Counted from the stretch's first letter, positions 31,383 through 40,459 are shown. The stretch is 64,000 nucleotides of DNA from DAOUAE01 sp034433795 (GCA_034433795.1 DAOUAE010000025.1:1-64000), one strand, 5' to 3'. Program-made: numbers and translations. Notes: generated by a model from the letters alone, not told the origin.

Positions 31383-32422
31383 TGCGGCCTCTGCGGATCG
31401 CCATGGTCTCGACCCCCCATCTTCCCACCCCGCCGGTGGGGAGCGGGGGTACCGAACTGGTGGTGGGCGACCTGGTGGCGGCGCTGGTGGCCCGGGGGCA
31501 CGAGGTCGTCCTCTTCGCCCACCCCGGCTCGCTGACCACGGCCCGGCTGGTCAGTTTTCCGACCGTCTATCAGCCTCCGATCGGCGAGCGGTTCGACTGG
31601 CGCGAGCTGGCCCACCTGGCGCTGGCCCTGCAGCACCGCGAGGCGGTCGACCTCGTTCACAACCACTGCCTGGCGGCCGCGCCGGTTCTGGCGGCCCGTC
31701 TGGGGCTGCGGGCCCTTTCGACCCTCCATTATCTGCATCCGCTGCTCAGGACGGTTCCCGACCACCCGGTGGTGGCTATCAGCCAGCACCAGCGCGCCCG
31801 GGCCGCCGGCCTGCGGGTGCTGGCGACCATCCACCACGGGCTGGACCTGCGGCGCTACACCCCCGCCGCGCGCAAGGGGCGCTACCTGCTGTTTCTGGGA
31901 CGGTTCTCCGAGAAGAAGGGGGCGGAGTACGCCATCGCCGCCGCCCGGCGGCTGGGACTGCCGCTGCTGCTGGCCGCCCCGCCGGCGCCCGGCAACGCCT
32001 ATTTCGAGACGGTCATCCGTCCCCAGCTGGGCGGCTCGATCGTCTATCTGGGCGAGGTTGGCGGCGCCGAGAAGAGCCGCCTGCTGGCCGAGGCGCTCTG
32101 TCTGCTGATGCCGGTCCAGTGGGACGAGCCGTTCGGGCTCACGGCGATCGAGGCTCTGGCCTCGGGCACGCCGGTGGTCGGCCTGCGCCGGGGGGCCCTG
32201 CCGGAGATCGTCGAGGAGGGGGTCACCGGCTACCTGGTCGAGACCCCGGACGACCTGCCCGGCGCCGTCCGGCGGGCCCTCGACCTCTCGCCACAGCGCT
32301 GCCGCGCTGCGGCCGAGGCCCGTTTTTCGGTCGAGCGCATGGTCGCGGCCTACAGCGATCTCTACCAGCGGCTCAGCGCGGCCGCGGATACCGACGCGGT
32401 GAGGTGGGCCGGTGGACGATAG
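31382..32422 (+). CDS. family 4 glycosyltransferase
   Basis: A 346-residue GT-B enzyme. The N-terminal domain has the donor-independent GSGGTELVVGDLVAALVARGHEV loop. The C-terminal domain has HGLDLRRYTP, LFLGRFSEKKG and the EX7E-type DEPFGLTAIEALASGTPVVG. It transfers a sugar from a nucleotide donor to a glycan, lipid or small molecule. ATG overlaps the previous TGA (TGATG), and the gene overlaps the nucleotidyltransferase start by 11 bases, so the three genes are one operon. Confidence 0.92.
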   Translation: MRPLRIAMVSTPHLPTPPVGSGGTELVVGDLVAALVARGHEVVLFAHPGSLTTARLVSFPTVYQPPIGERFDWRELAHLALALQHREAVDLVHNHCLAAAPVLAARLGLRALSTLHYLHPLLRTVPDHPVVAISQHQRARAAGLRVLATIHHGLDLRRYTPAARKGRYLLFLGRFSEKKGAEYAIAAARRLGLPLLLAAPPAPGNAYFETVIRPQLGGSIVYLGEVGGAEKSRLLAEALCLLMPVQWDEPFGLTAIEALASGTPVVGLRRGALPEIVEEGVTGYLVETPDDLPGAVRRALDLSPQRCRAAAEARFSVERMVAAYSDLYQRLSAAADTDAVRWAGGR

Positions 32423-33245
32423 CGTCCTGTCGCTGGCCATCGATCCCCAGACCCAGGCGGTCTTCCGCCGGGCGGTCCAGGTCCTCAGCGAGCCCGACCT
32501 TCCCTACGCGGTCGGAGGGCTCTTCGCCCTCTACCACTACGCCGGCGTCTGGCGCCGGGTCAAGGACCTGGATCTCTTTCTCCTGCCGGAGAAGGTGCCG
32601 GTGGCAGCCCGGCTCCTGCGGCGGGCCGGCTTCGCCGTCCGGCTGCGCCACCCCGAATGGCTGGTCGAGGCCTATCTCCATGGGAGCAAGGTGGATCTCA
32701 TCTTCGGGATGGGCAACTGGCTGGCGCCGGTGGACCAGGGCTGGCTGGACCACAGCCGGCCGGGCCGGCTGCTCGGGCTGGCGGTCCGCTACGCCCCGCC
32801 GGAGGAGATCATCTGGTCCAAATCGTTTGTGGCCGGCCGGGAGCGCAACGACACCGGCGACGTCCTGCATCTGCTGCTGGCCTGCGGCCCGACTCTGGAC
32901 TGGCATCGTCTGCTGGCGCGCTACGGCGCCGAGCACCGCCCGCTCCTCTTGAGTTACATCGTCCTCTTCGACTATGTCTATCCGGCCGACCGCGCCGCCA
33001 TCCCGGCCTGGGTGCGCGAGCAGGTGCTGGCCGCCTACACCGCCGACCTGAACCGGCCCTGGCGGGGTCCCAAACTCTGCCGGGGGCCGCTCCTCGACGG
33101 TGGCGGCACCTACGCCCTCGATATCGAGTTCCGGGGCTACCGCGACGCCCGCCGCGAGGCTCTCGAGGCCCGGCGGCGCCGGGGCGAGCCGGTCGCCGTT
33201 CAGATCACCCCCGAAGAGACGCTGCTGGAGCGACCGGGCGCCTAG
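32412..33245 (+). CDS. nucleotidyltransferase-fold protein
   Basis: A 277-residue protein. The N-terminal half has the nucleotidyltransferase core: LPYAVGGLFALYHYAGVWR followed by VKDLDLFLLPEK, where DxD is the metal-binding pair, and later GSKVDLIFGMGNW with a third acidic residue. The family includes MenA/AbiEii-like toxins and small-molecule transferases. No antitoxin-like gene is adjacent. It starts (GTG) inside the glycosyltransferase end, so it may modify a sugar or be a passenger of that operon. Confidence 0.75.
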   Translation: MDDSVLSLAIDPQTQAVFRRAVQVLSEPDLPYAVGGLFALYHYAGVWRRVKDLDLFLLPEKVPVAARLLRRAGFAVRLRHPEWLVEAYLHGSKVDLIFGMGNWLAPVDQGWLDHSRPGRLLGLAVRYAPPEEIIWSKSFVAGRERNDTGDVLHLLLACGPTLDWHRLLARYGAEHRPLLLSYIVLFDYVYPADRAAIPAWVREQVLAAYTADLNRPWRGPKLCRGPLLDGGGTYALDIEFRGYRDARREALEARRRRGEPVAVQITPEETLLERPGA

Positions 33246-33345
33246 GCGTCGCCGCCCCGCGCTGTCCCCACCGGCCCGCCCGCGTCTGGGGGCCCTCCTC
33301 GCCCACCGTCGGCGAGAGGCCGGCACAATGGGCGGGGGAGCCGGC

Positions 33346-33374
33346 TTGACGTCCGGGAGGCGATACCTTAGAAT
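33346..33374 (+). promoter_or_regulatory. promoter of the DUF4242 gene
   Basis: TTGACG (33346-33351), 17-base spacer, TAGAAT (33369-33374), about 45 bases before the ATG at 33419. A small hairpin CTCGCC/GGCGAG (33298-33316) lies upstream and could close the previous operon. Confidence 0.75.
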
Positions 33375-33418
33375 GTAGAGCGTGATAGTCAAGATATTGG
33401 AGCGGTGGAGGACTCGGC

Positions 33419-33949
33419 ATGCCCCTCTTCATCCTGGAGAGCGTCCCTGCCGTGGGCGGTGAGCGCGAAGCGATCCAGCGCGCGCTGGACCGGCTGGCCC
33501 AGGCGGTCCGGGCGCAGCAGGGCGATCTCATCGAGGCTCAGGTGGCCAGCGATCTCTCCCGGCTCTTTGTCATCGTCGAGGCGGCGACCGAGGAGGCTGT
33601 CCGGCAGGCGGCCGGCGCCGCTGACCTGGCGGCCCAGCTGGTCAAGCCGGTGCGGCTGGTCGGCCAGACGCTGGAGGAGGTCAAGGCCAGCCGTGGGGCG
33701 GTGGACTACGTGGTCGAGTGGAACTTCCCGCCGGGGTTGACGATGGAGGCCTATCTGCAGCGCAAGGCGGCCAACAGCCCCAAGTACGCCCTGGTCCCCG
33801 AGGTGAAGTTTCTGCGGACCTACGTCTGTGAGGACATGAGTAAGTGCCTCTGCTTCTACGACGCCGAGACCGTCGAGGCCGTCCTCAAGGCCCGGCAGGT
33901 GGTCGGGGCCCCGGTGGACGCGGTGACGCGCATCGCCCCGTCGGCCTGA
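33419..33949 (+). CDS. DUF4242 family protein
   Basis: A 176-residue protein with a DUF4242 domain in its C-terminal half: FPPGLTMEAYLQRKA, then RTYVCEDMSKCLCFYDAETVEAV and a final VGAPVDAVTRI. The three Cys (CEDMSKCLC) are typical and in relatives bind nickel or another metal. The N-terminal half (residues 1-85) has a second, weaker alpha-beta copy starting MPLFILESVPA. Ten bases separate it from the ABC transporter genes, so it may belong to that operon. Confidence 0.82.
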   Translation: MPLFILESVPAVGGEREAIQRALDRLAQAVRAQQGDLIEAQVASDLSRLFVIVEAATEEAVRQAAGAADLAAQLVKPVRLVGQTLEEVKASRGAVDYVVEWNFPPGLTMEAYLQRKAANSPKYALVPEVKFLRTYVCEDMSKCLCFYDAETVEAVLKARQVVGAPVDAVTRIAPSA

Positions 33950-33965
33950 TGACCGGGGGATGCCG

Positions 33966-34724
33966 ATGAGCCTCCTCAGAGCCGAGGGTCTCTGCAAGGG
34001 CTATCAGCACCGCCGTCGCCTCGTCTCGGTCCTGCGCGACCTCACGCTGGAGGCCCGGAGCGGCGAGGTCACCTGCATCGTCGGGCCGAGCGGGGCCGGC
34101 AAAAGCACCCTGCTCCGTCTGCTGGCCGGGCTGGACGAGCCGGACGCGGGGGTGGTGACGCTGGATGGGGCCCGGGTCCGGGCCGGCAGCCCCAAACTGG
34201 CGGTCATGTTCCAGACCCCGCTGCTTCTGCCCTGGCTCAACGTCTGGGAGAACGTCTACTTTGGTCTGCGCTTCGTGGCCGACCTCAACGGCCCGGCCGG
34301 GCGGGAGCGGGTCGCGGCGGTGCTCCAGCAGGTCGGGCTGGCCGACCTGGCCGACTGGCCGGTGACGACACTGTCCGGCGGTCAGGCCCAGCGGGTGGCC
34401 CTGGCCCGGGCGCTGGTGCGTCAGCCGCGCTTCCTCCTGCTCGATGAGCCCTTCAGCAGCCTGGATGCGCCCACCCGGCGGGAACTGGGCGCCGAGATCC
34501 GCCGGCTGGCCCTCGGTGAGCAGATCGGCGTGATCCTGGTCACCCACGATATCGAGGAGGCGATCCAGCTGGGGGATCGTCTCCTCGTCCTCTCCCCCCG
34601 CACGGGCAACTTTGTGCGGGAACTGGATACCCGGGCGAGCGCTCGGGGCCACGATCGGCGGCGGTTGCGGGAAGAGGTCGTGGCCTGTCTGGAGGCGACG
34701 CTGGCCCTGGGCACCGCCTCGTAG
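33966..34724 (+). CDS. ABC transporter ATP-binding protein, nitrate/sulfonate/taurine type
   Basis: A 252-residue ATPase with Walker A GPSGAGKST, Q-loop MFQTPLLLPWLNVWEN, signature LSGGQAQRV, Walker B FLLLDEPFSSLD and H-loop VTHDIEEAI. The PW after the Q-loop is characteristic of SsuB/TauB/NrtD. GGGGG lies 6 bases before ATG 33966. It works with the permease and substrate-binding protein that follow. Confidence 0.93.
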   Translation: MSLLRAEGLCKGYQHRRRLVSVLRDLTLEARSGEVTCIVGPSGAGKSTLLRLLAGLDEPDAGVVTLDGARVRAGSPKLAVMFQTPLLLPWLNVWENVYFGLRFVADLNGPAGRERVAAVLQQVGLADLADWPVTTLSGGQAQRVALARALVRQPRFLLLDEPFSSLDAPTRRELGAEIRRLALGEQIGVILVTHDIEEAIQLGDRLLVLSPRTGNFVRELDTRASARGHDRRRLREEVVACLEATLALGTAS

Positions 34725-34737
34725 GTGTGGAGCGACG

Positions 34738-35940
34738 ATGACCAGCAGTCCCCGTCTGTGGGTGCCTCTATCCTGCTGCCCGGTCGGCCGTCGGGCCCTG
34801 CTGCGCGGTGCGGCGGCCCTCTGGGGGCTGGGGTTGCTCGGCTGCGCTGCGGGCAGCCCGACGCCCACCCCCACGGCCCGGTCCGGTGCCGAGACCCTGC
34901 GGATCGGCTACCTGCCGATCACCGACGCCTCGGCCCTGCTCGTGGCCGACGCCCTGGGCTACTACCGGGATGAGGGGCTCCGGGCCGAACCGCCCGTGCT
35001 CTTCCGGGGCTGGGCGCAGATCGCCGAGGCCTTCCAGGCTGGCCAGGTGGATGTGGTCCATCTGCTGATGCCAACGGCCCTCTGGCTGCGCTATTTCCGC
35101 CGCTTTCCGACCAAGGTGGTGGCCTGGAACCACGTCAACGGCTCGGCCTTCACCGTCCAGCCCTCGCTGCAGAGCCTGGCCGACCTGGCGGGCCGGACGG
35201 TGGCCGTTCCCTTCTGGTATTCGATCCACAACGTCGCGTTGCAGCGGCTGCTGCGCCGGGCCGGGCTGGAGCCGGTGCTGGGAGGCACGGCCCAGCCGAC
35301 CGGCCGCCAGGTGAAACTGGTGGTGATGAATCCGCCGGATATGCTGCCGGCCCTGGCCGCCGGCCAGATCGCGGGCTACATCGTCGCCGACCCCTTCAAC
35401 GCCCTGGCCGAGGTCAAGGGCCAGGGGCGTATCTTCCGCTTCACCGGCGACATCTGGCGCGACCACGCCTGCTGCGTGGTGGTGCTGCGCGAGGACGACC
35501 TGCAGCGGCGGCCCGACTGGGCCCAGGCGGTGGTCAACGCCGTCGTCCGGGCTCAGGGGTGGTTGCGCGCCAACCGGGAGGAGGCTCCCAGGCTCCTCAG
35601 CCGCTACCTGCCCCAGCCGGTCGAGGCCATCGCCCGCGTCTTCACCGCGCCGCTGGAGCCCTACATCGCCAGCGGGGCCATCCGGCACCCGACCTGGCAG
35701 CCGCGCTGGATCGATTTTCAGCCCTACCCCTACCCCTCCTACACCGCCGCCCTGGTCGAAGCCCTCAAGCAGACCGCGGTGGAGGGCGAGACCGGCTTCC
35801 TCAAAGACCTGGACCCGCAGTGGGTGGCCCGCGACCTGGTCGAGGAGAGCCTGGTCCGCCGGGCGGTGGAGAGGTACGGTGGACCGGGGGCCTTCGGTCA
35901 GCCGACCACCTGGCAGCGTCAGGAGGAGATCGATGCCTGA
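34738..35940 (+). CDS. ABC transporter substrate-binding lipoprotein, NMT1/TauA-like
   Basis: A 400-residue exported protein. GRRALLRG before the hydrophobic stretch, ending LLGC, suggests a Tat-type or lipoprotein signal, with lipid on Cys36. The mature part starts LRIGYLPITDASALLVADALGYY, the fold of NitT/TauT and NMT1/THI5 binding proteins, with VAVPFWYSIHNVALQRLL at the hinge region. The ligand is unknown. It lies 13 bases after the ATPase gene and overlaps the permease gene by 8 bases. Confidence 0.88.
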   Translation: MTSSPRLWVPLSCCPVGRRALLRGAAALWGLGLLGCAAGSPTPTPTARSGAETLRIGYLPITDASALLVADALGYYRDEGLRAEPPVLFRGWAQIAEAFQAGQVDVVHLLMPTALWLRYFRRFPTKVVAWNHVNGSAFTVQPSLQSLADLAGRTVAVPFWYSIHNVALQRLLRRAGLEPVLGGTAQPTGRQVKLVVMNPPDMLPALAAGQIAGYIVADPFNALAEVKGQGRIFRFTGDIWRDHACCVVVLREDDLQRRPDWAQAVVNAVVRAQGWLRANREEAPRLLSRYLPQPVEAIARVFTAPLEPYIASGAIRHPTWQPRWIDFQPYPYPSYTAALVEALKQTAVEGETGFLKDLDPQWVARDLVEESLVRRAVERYGGPGAFGQPTTWQRQEEIDA

Positions 35941-36733
35941 GGTCCTGACCGTTCCCCGACCGGCCGGGCGGGTCCGCCGGGGGCTGAGCGTCCCGCTGCC
36001 CCTCGCCGGGCTCGGGCTCCTCCTGCTCCTCTGGTGGACGGTCACCAGCCAGCCCTGGCTGGGCCCCCGCAGCGTTCTCGGCGGCTTCTCGCCCCAGGAG
36101 ACGCTGCCGGTCCTCTGGCGGCTGCTGGTCAGCGGCGCCCTGATTGAGCACGGGCTCCTCAGCCTGCGACGGGTGCTCCTGGGGCTGGCGCTCGCCACCG
36201 CTGTTGGTGTGCCGCTGGGGCTGATGCTGGGCTCCAGCCGGTCGATTGAGAGGATGCTCTCGCCCTCGTTTCATCTGCTGCGCACGGTCTCGCCGCTCTC
36301 CTGGATGCCGCTGGTCATCATCCTGTTGGGGATCGGCGATGCGGCGGTCGTCTTTCTGGTGGCCGTCGCCGCCGTCTGGCCGGTCCTCTTCAGCACGGCG
36401 GCCGGCGTCCAGCAGCTGGAGCGGGGCTGGGTGCTGATGGCCCGCAGCGTCGGGGCCAGCGGCCGGCAGATCCTGACCTACGTCGTGCTGCCGGCCGTCC
36501 TGCCGCAGATCGTCGGCGGCGTCCGGCTGGCGGTGGGCCTGGCCTGGGTGGTGCTGGTCCCGGCGGAGATGCTGGGGGTGACCAGCGGGCTGGGCTACTT
36601 CCTCCTCAACACCCGCGACCGACTGGCCTACGCCGAACTGATGGCCGCCATCCTGGCCATCGGGCTGGTCGGGCTGGCGCTGGACACCGGCGTCCGGCTC
36701 CTCACGGCCGCCCTGCCGGGGGTGAGGCGCTGA
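35933..36733 (+). CDS. ABC transporter permease, SsuC/TauC-like
   Basis: A 266-residue permease with six predicted transmembrane segments. The inner-membrane EAA-type loop is VGASGRQILTYVVLPAVLPQI. LSWMPLVIILLGIGD matches the SsuC/TauC pattern. The ATG overlaps the binding-protein gene by 8 bases and the TGA overlaps the next ATG. This coupling to the flavoprotein gene suggests that the imported compound is the flavoprotein's substrate. Confidence 0.92.
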   Translation: MPEVLTVPRPAGRVRRGLSVPLPLAGLGLLLLLWWTVTSQPWLGPRSVLGGFSPQETLPVLWRLLVSGALIEHGLLSLRRVLLGLALATAVGVPLGLMLGSSRSIERMLSPSFHLLRTVSPLSWMPLVIILLGIGDAAVVFLVAVAAVWPVLFSTAAGVQQLERGWVLMARSVGASGRQILTYVVLPAVLPQIVGGVRLAVGLAWVVLVPAEMLGVTSGLGYFLLNTRDRLAYAELMAAILAIGLVGLALDTGVRLLTAALPGVRR

Positions 36734-38460
36734 TGCGCTGGCTGCGGACCGACCGCTGGCTGGGTCACGACCTGCTGATCGGCGACTGCGACGTCCTGAT
36801 TATCGGGGGCGGGTTCGCCGGGCTGATGGCCGCCCGGGCGGCGGCCCCCCAGGTTGGGCGAACGCTGGTGGTGGCCAAAGGCTTCGCCGGGGCCGATGGC
36901 GTGAGCGCCTTCGCCGGCGGGATCGTGGTCTACCTGCTGCCGGAGGACGACTGGGACGGCTTCCTGGCCGAGCACGCGCGCCACAGCGAGGGGCTGGCCC
37001 ATCCCGAGGCGGTACGCCAGGTGGTGGCCACGGCGGCGCGCCTGCTCACCGATCTGGCCCGGACCGGGGCCCCGCTGGAGCGCGCGGCCAGCGGCCAGCT
37101 GGTTCGCCGGCGTCTGTCGGTGGCCGGCCGGCGCTCCGTGCCCCGCCTGGGCTTTGAGAGCGTCGGGCTGGCTCGCTGCCTGCGCCAGCTGGCGATCCGG
37201 GCCGGCGCCCGCTTCCTCGACCAGACGGTGATCACCGCCCTGCGGCGCGGCGCCGACGGCACCTTCTGGGCGGTCGGCTGCCAGCGGCAGCAGGGGGGCC
37301 TGGTGGCCATCCGGGCCCGGGCGGTCGTGCTGGCGGCCGGGGGCTGCTCCTGGCGTGGCGCCCATATGGGCCAGCACAACGTGATGGGCGACGCCTGCGC
37401 CCTGGCGCTGGAGGCCGGAGCCGATCTGGCCGGCATGGAATTCTGCAGCAGCTATCTGGCTACCTGCGCCCTCTTCGACACCCACGGCCAGTGTGTGCTG
37501 GCCGCCCTGGGCGGGCGATTGCGCAACCGGCTGGGCGAGGACATCCTGGCCCGCTACGGCTTCGACCAGCCGGCGGCGACCCACCAGGTCGCCCTGGCCA
37601 TGCTGGCCGAACTGGCCGCCGGGCGCGGGCCGATCACCTTCGATCTGACCGGGATCCCGCCGGCGAGCCGGCAGGACTGGGAGGCCCACTTCGCGCTGGT
37701 CTCCCGGGGGTTGCGGCGCCTGGGACGGGATGTCTTTCGCGATCCGGTTCCCTGGCTGCCGGGCTTCACCGGCTCGATCGCCGGCGGAGGCGGCGTCCGG
37801 ACGCGGAGCCTGGCCGGCGACACCGTTGTTCCGGGCCTCTTCGTCGCCGGCGACGCGGCCGTGCGGGTCCCGGTCGTGGGGGCCGGCAGCGGGATCACGT
37901 TCCTTAATGTCGCCTGGGCGCTGGCCAGCGGCCACTGGGCCGGGCTGGCCGCCGGCCGGTGGGCCAGCCCCTCCGCAGCGGCGCCCGACCGCGAGGCGCT
38001 GGCCCAGGCGCTCCAGGCGACGCTCGCGCCCCTGGCCGATCAGCCAGTGGGGGATCCGGGGGCTCTCCTGCGCGCTCTCCAGCGTCTGGTGGTGGACCCC
38101 CAGATCAACTTCTTCCGGACGGCGGCAGGCCTGGAGGCGGCCACCGAGCAGCTCCGGGCTCTGTGGCCGGCCATCGCCGCCGCCCGGGCTGTCGACTGGC
38201 ACGGACTGGTCCGGCTGCACGAGCTGCGCAGCGCCGCCCTGACGGCCATGGCCGGCTTCCAGAGCGCCCGGGCCCGATCGGAGACGCGCGGCTGGCATCG
38301 CCGTCAGGACCACCCCGACCGCGATCCCGGTCTGGACGACGTCTGGTCCGTCGCCCGCCTGGCCGACCCGGCGGACCACCCCGGCGACTTCACGATCACC
38401 TTCCAGCGGCTGACCGACCCCGCCGTCTTCTCTCCCCGGCCGCCGGAGGAGGCATCATGA
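36733..38460 (+). CDS. FAD-binding fumarate reductase/APS reductase-like flavoprotein
   Basis: A 575-residue protein with an N-terminal dinucleotide-binding VLIIGGGFAGLMAARAA (residues 22-38), an Arg/His-containing capping domain, VVLAAGGC, and a C-terminal VVPGLFVAGDAAVRVPVVGAGSG, the layout of succinate dehydrogenase/AprA alpha subunits. It overlaps both neighbours by 1-4 bases and the next gene encodes a two-cluster ferredoxin, as in AprAB. It may oxidise or reduce a compound taken up by the adjacent ABC transporter. Which compound is not visible. Confidence 0.85.
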   Translation: MRWLRTDRWLGHDLLIGDCDVLIIGGGFAGLMAARAAAPQVGRTLVVAKGFAGADGVSAFAGGIVVYLLPEDDWDGFLAEHARHSEGLAHPEAVRQVVATAARLLTDLARTGAPLERAASGQLVRRRLSVAGRRSVPRLGFESVGLARCLRQLAIRAGARFLDQTVITALRRGADGTFWAVGCQRQQGGLVAIRARAVVLAAGGCSWRGAHMGQHNVMGDACALALEAGADLAGMEFCSSYLATCALFDTHGQCVLAALGGRLRNRLGEDILARYGFDQPAATHQVALAMLAELAAGRGPITFDLTGIPPASRQDWEAHFALVSRGLRRLGRDVFRDPVPWLPGFTGSIAGGGGVRTRSLAGDTVVPGLFVAGDAAVRVPVVGAGSGITFLNVAWALASGHWAGLAAGRWASPSAAAPDREALAQALQATLAPLADQPVGDPGALLRALQRLVVDPQINFFRTAAGLEAATEQLRALWPAIAAARAVDWHGLVRLHELRSAALTAMAGFQSARARSETRGWHRRQDHPDRDPGLDDVWSVARLADPADHPGDFTITFQRLTDPAVFSPRPPEEAS

Positions 38461-38960
38461 TCGAGACCGTTGATACCGAGCGCTGCATCGGCTGCGGCCT
38501 CTGCGTCAGGGTCTGCCCGGTCGACGTCCTGCGCATGGCTCCCGACGCGCAGGGGCGGCCGAAGGCTCGCATCGTCCACCAGGAGGAGTGCCAGAGCTGT
38601 TTTCTCTGCGAGGTCTACTGTCCGGTGGACGCCCTCTTCGTCAGCCCCCGACGGAGCCCGCTGCACGCCGTCTGGCCCTGGGGGCTATTGCCGGAGGCCG
38701 ATGGTGTTGGTGCCCCCGCGGCCCCCGGCCAGGTACATGGAGCGCTCGACGACCAGCGGCAGGTCGCTGGCGACCTGGAGGCCGAACGTGCGGTCCGGGG
38801 CCAGCTGGTTGAGGAAGAGGCTCCGCCGACCCTGGGCCGGGACGGTGAGGGTCTGGACCTGGCTGCTGCCATCGGGGAAGGCCAGCGTGACGACGGCGCG
38901 GCTGTCCGTCGCCTGGGGATTGGCCAGGAGCAGCCAGGTGTCGAAGGGCGGCTGCGTTGA
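38457..38960 (+). CDS. two-[4Fe-4S] ferredoxin, AprB-like, with a long C-terminal read-through
   Basis: The first 75 residues contain CIGCGLCVRVCP and CQSCFLCEVYCP, ligands for two [4Fe-4S] clusters. ATGA overlap with the flavoprotein gene points to a complex in which this is the electron-transfer subunit. The frame does not stop at the usual length: it runs to 167 residues. The last 92 codons lie antisense over the end of the convergent gene (stop at 38685). The tail (VGAPAAPGQVHGALDD...) has low-complexity composition and is probably not a domain. Confidence 0.82.
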   Translation: MIETVDTERCIGCGLCVRVCPVDVLRMAPDAQGRPKARIVHQEECQSCFLCEVYCPVDALFVSPRRSPLHAVWPWGLLPEADGVGAPAAPGQVHGALDDQRQVAGDLEAERAVRGQLVEEEAPPTLGRDGEGLDLAAAIGEGQRDDGAAVRRLGIGQEQPGVEGRLR

Positions 38961-40343
38961 GCCCTCGGCCAGCAGCCAGACGCGCCCCGGCGCGCTGGCG
39001 CCCAGGGTGGCGTGGGCCCCGCCCCGGAAGTACATCGCCCGCTCGACGACCACCGGTCCCCCCTCGGCCGTCACCACCGCGCCGGCGGCCAGCCCGGGTC
39101 CGAGCTGGTTGAGAAAGAGGCTGGCCCGCCCGTTGCCCGGGACGACGACCTCGGTCCGCGGCCCGGACCCGCCCTCGCCGAGGAACTGGAGACGCACCCG
39201 CACCGGGTGCGGATGGGGATTGGCCACCAGGTACCAGGTGTCGAACGGCGGCTGAGCCGACCCCTCGGCGAAGAACCAGGCCTCCTGGGGAGCGATGGCC
39301 CCGGGGGTGCTATGGCCGCCCCCGCTGGTCAGCAGGTACATCGCCCGCTCGACCACCACCGGCTGGTCGCTGGCGATGCGGGTGAGGAAGACCGCGTCGG
39401 GGAAGACCTGGTTCACCAACAGGCTGGCCCGCTGGCCGGGTCCTACCGGAAGCGTCACCGTCTGGTTTCGGCCATCCGGGCTCTCGAAGCGCAGGACGAC
39501 GGTGGCCCCGACCGGGTTCGGGTTGAGGACCAGAATCCAGGTGTGGAAGGGGAACTGGGTGGACCCCTCGGCCAGGAGCCAGGAGGTGGACGGGGCGGCG
39601 ACGCCGGGGCTGACCGTACCGTCCTGGCGGAAGAACATCGCCCGTTCGGCGACGACGGGCAGGGTGGACTCGACCCGCAGCCCGAAGGCTACGGGCGGCA
39701 GGATCGCGTTCAGAAACAGGCTCTGCCGCTGCCGGGGGCCGACGACCGTGGTCACCGGCTGAAGCGGTCGGTCGCTGAAGGCGGTGATGGTGACGATGGC
39801 GCTGCGCTCGCCGTCCGGGTTGAAGAGGTGGAGCCAGGTGTGGAAGGGCGGCTGGGTTGAGCCCTCGGCGAAGAACCAGAGAAGCCCCGGCCGTGGCTCG
39901 CTGGTCAAAACCGGCACCGCCCCCACGGCCAGAAGGGCGCTGGTCCGCCAGGTGAGGGGAGCCAGATCCGGCTGGACCGGGCAGGGGCCGACCAGAACCG
40001 TGTAGTAGCCGTTGGGCGTCTCAGCCGGGACCATTACCGTGGCGCTCCCCAGCCCATCGCCGCCGACGGTGATGGTGCCCAGCCGTCGGTGGAGCCGGGG
40101 CGCGATCCCCAGGGTATAGTGCTGGCCCGGGCCGTTGAGCCCGACGCAGAACGTTCCGGCCGGATGGTTCTCGACCTGGACCTGGACCGTCCCGCCCGGC
40201 ACCACCGCCGCCGGGGCCACCAGCAGACGGGGGATCTCCTCCGCCCGGACCACCGCCCCCCACAGTCCCCCGCCGATCAGTGCCAGCCAGACGGCCAGCA
40301 CCCACCGGCGCCAGATCCGCCACCGTTCGCCGACCAGCGCCAT
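38685..40343 (-). CDS. secreted protein with four DUF5719-like repeats
   Basis: The 552-residue protein has a signal peptide after a basic start (WLALIGGGLWGAVVRAEE) and an Ig-like region to about residue 135. Four tandem repeats of about 105 residues follow. Each begins W(L/F)(L/F)AEGSTQPPFxTW, has a strand pattern with LxNP and a QRxSLFxN turn, and ends VVERAMYF. Such repeats are found in surface proteins of Chloroflexota and Actinobacteria. AAGGAGGGAGACG precedes ATG 40343. Sugar or protein binding at the cell surface is a guess. Confidence 0.82.
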   Translation of the reverse strand: MALVGERWRIWRRWVLAVWLALIGGGLWGAVVRAEEIPRLLVAPAAVVPGGTVQVQVENHPAGTFCVGLNGPGQHYTLGIAPRLHRRLGTITVGGDGLGSATVMVPAETPNGYYTVLVGPCPVQPDLAPLTWRTSALLAVGAVPVLTSEPRPGLLWFFAEGSTQPPFHTWLHLFNPDGERSAIVTITAFSDRPLQPVTTVVGPRQRQSLFLNAILPPVAFGLRVESTLPVVAERAMFFRQDGTVSPGVAAPSTSWLLAEGSTQFPFHTWILVLNPNPVGATVVLRFESPDGRNQTVTLPVGPGQRASLLVNQVFPDAVFLTRIASDQPVVVERAMYLLTSGGGHSTPGAIAPQEAWFFAEGSAQPPFDTWYLVANPHPHPVRVRLQFLGEGGSGPRTEVVVPGNGRASLFLNQLGPGLAAGAVVTAEGGPVVVERAMYFRGGAHATLGASAPGRVWLLAEGSTQPPFDTWLLLANPQATDSRAVVTLAFPDGSSQVQTLTVPAQGRRSLFLNQLAPDRTFGLQVASDLPLVVERSMYLAGGRGGTNTIGLRQ

Positions 40344-40459
40344 CGTCTCCCTCCTTTCTGGCGCGCCGGTCCCCGACGCTCCGCCCCTCGGCGCTCGGGA
40401 ACCTCCGGCGCGCGCCCGGCGTCTGAAAAGGTGACAAACACCGCATAAGGAGGCTCCCC

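Noticed and set aside
32412..33245. Toxin-antitoxin system (AbiEii/MenA type)
   Set aside because: The nucleotidyltransferase fold fits, but there is no adjacent antitoxin-like gene and it is translationally coupled to a glycosyltransferase.
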